A stretch of 5,508 nt of DNA from JBHIBR01 sp046759145 [NCBI: Nitrospinota bacterium] (GTDB taxonomy: Bacteria; UBA8248), in the NCBI GenBank assembly GCA_046759145.1, contig JBHIBR010000139.1, forward strand, positions 1-5,508. Direction: 5' to 3'. Positions 4,965-5,508 of the stretch are shown here, in pieces. Under the pieces are notes generated by a model. It saw nothing but the letters and a program-made list of their open reading frames with translations, searched no databases and had not been told where the DNA came from. Numbering within the stretch: position 1 is the first letter of the stretch; each line of letters begins with the position of its first letter. Position numbers and translations under genes: made by a program.

Positions 4965-5508
4965 TCACTTGCCCTTGGCGGGTGGTCGGGGGGCCCGCTG
5001 GTAAGCGGTCAGCGCCCAGCTATCCTCGGGCTGCTGCTCGAATTCCATCCGCACCACCTGCCCCAACTCGGGAGCATACCAGTAGCGGAGGACTCCCTTG
5101 CGGCCCGGCTCGACCGCGCGCTCGGCGGGGAAGAGCTCAAGGCGCAGCGCCTTGAAGGTCCCCGCCGGGGTGTGCACCCGCTCATAGGCGTCCACCCGCA
5201 CCTTCACCCGGTAGGTCCTCTTGCCCCCGCCCCAACGGTAGCTCCCCGACCAAGTCCCGTTCAGTTTGAGGGGCCAGCGGAAGTAGGGTACCGCGGGCTT
5301 GGCGGACCACTCCACCTCCCCTCGGGCGTCCATCTTGGCGACGGGGTTGAACTCTAGGGTATAGAAACGACGGCCCTCGGAGAGGCGCGTCTGCAAGTCC
5401 CGCTGCTGGACCACGTAGCCCCGCTTCTCCACCCCAACCACCGTTCGGCGGAACTTACGCCCCGACAAGAGCCGCACTCCCTCCACCCAGTCCCCCACTC
5501 GCCAGACG
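4965..5508 (-). CDS. unrecognised beta-rich protein, 5'-partial
   Basis: The frame stays open to the window edge, so the N-terminus is missing. A GTG at 5496-5498 has no Shine-Dalgarno before it, and the codons upstream (V-W-R) continue sensibly into VGDWVEGVR, a form like the 'GDxWxYR' opening of many secreted or lipoprotein-type beta proteins. I do not recognise the family. Numbering from that GTG, visible blocks are FRWPLKLNGTWSGSY (73-87), alternating strand-like segments RTYRVKVRVDAYERV (94-108), TPAGTFKALRLEL (110-122) and LRYWYAPELGQVVRMEF (137-153). The 'PAGTF...WYAP.LG' pattern recurs in bacterial envelope proteins of unknown role, so an extracytoplasmic place is plausible but unproven without the signal peptide. 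The C-terminus is short and basic (RPPAKGK). It lies upstream of recR on the same strand, with a 79-base gap and no clear terminator. Confidence 0.7.
   Translation of the reverse strand, partial: VWRVGDWVEGVRLLSGRKFRRTVVGVEKRGYVVQQRDLQTRLSEGRRFYTLEFNPVAKMDARGEVEWSAKPAVPYFRWPLKLNGTWSGSYRWGGGKRTYRVKVRVDAYERVHTPAGTFKALRLELFPAERAVEPGRKGVLRYWYAPELGQVVRMEFEQQPEDSWALTAYQRAPRPPAKGK

Noticed and set aside
4571-5357. Plus-strand open frames opposite recR and the partial gene
   Set aside because: They are antisense to recR with all its motifs intact and have no recognisable protein features.

Overview
The window is GC-rich bacterial DNA whose codons strongly favour G or C in the third position. It carries housekeeping genes with one unusual locus among them. 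Bacterial Shine-Dalgarno sites, encoded tRNA CCA ends, an LLM-class flavin oxidoreductase and a strong sigma-54-type promoter fit a free-living, GC-rich, probably uncultured environmental lineage. I cannot place it to a phylum by reading alone.

Left half, plus strand. A complete seryl-tRNA synthetase gene (serS, 166-1467) starts at TTG behind a strong Shine-Dalgarno and is followed by a GC-rich hairpin. After a 245-base gap with a plausible sigma-70-type promoter and an overlapping inverted repeat comes an LLM-class (luciferase-like) flavin- or F420-dependent oxidoreductase (1713-2714). Two serine tRNA genes follow, anticodons UGA (2775-2865) and GCU (2979-3070). The synthetase and two of its substrate tRNAs therefore sit within 3 kb, with an unrelated redox gene between them. 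A 9-bp hairpin lies between the tRNAs and another follows the second.

Middle, 3071-4251. Two paralogous small genes on the plus strand encode proteins of 106 and 147 residues. Each has an aromatic amphipathic N-terminus, one membrane helix and a cytoplasmic four-cysteine zinc ribbon. I do not recognise the family. Between them, a near-perfect sigma-54 (-24/-12) promoter lies in a 167-base segment found only there. Next to the second copy is a 68-base direct repeat whose other copy overlaps the real 3' end of recR, so a 34-base antisense relic of the recR tail abuts the second gene's GTG start. The simplest reading is a tandem duplication of a block made of this gene plus the convergent end of recR. 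Afterwards the first copy lost its C-terminal tail to an in-frame TGA (or the second copy gained one), and the second acquired a longer, internally repeated N-terminus.

Right part, minus strand. recR (4289-4885) is complete and converges on the duplicated genes. Upstream of it lies a 5'-partial gene for an unrecognised, probably beta-rich protein (4965-5508) that continues past the window edge. The usual recR neighbours, dnaX and ybaB, are not adjacent.

The most interesting part is the duplicated membrane zinc-ribbon pair with its sigma-54 promoter. The remaining genes look ordinary.
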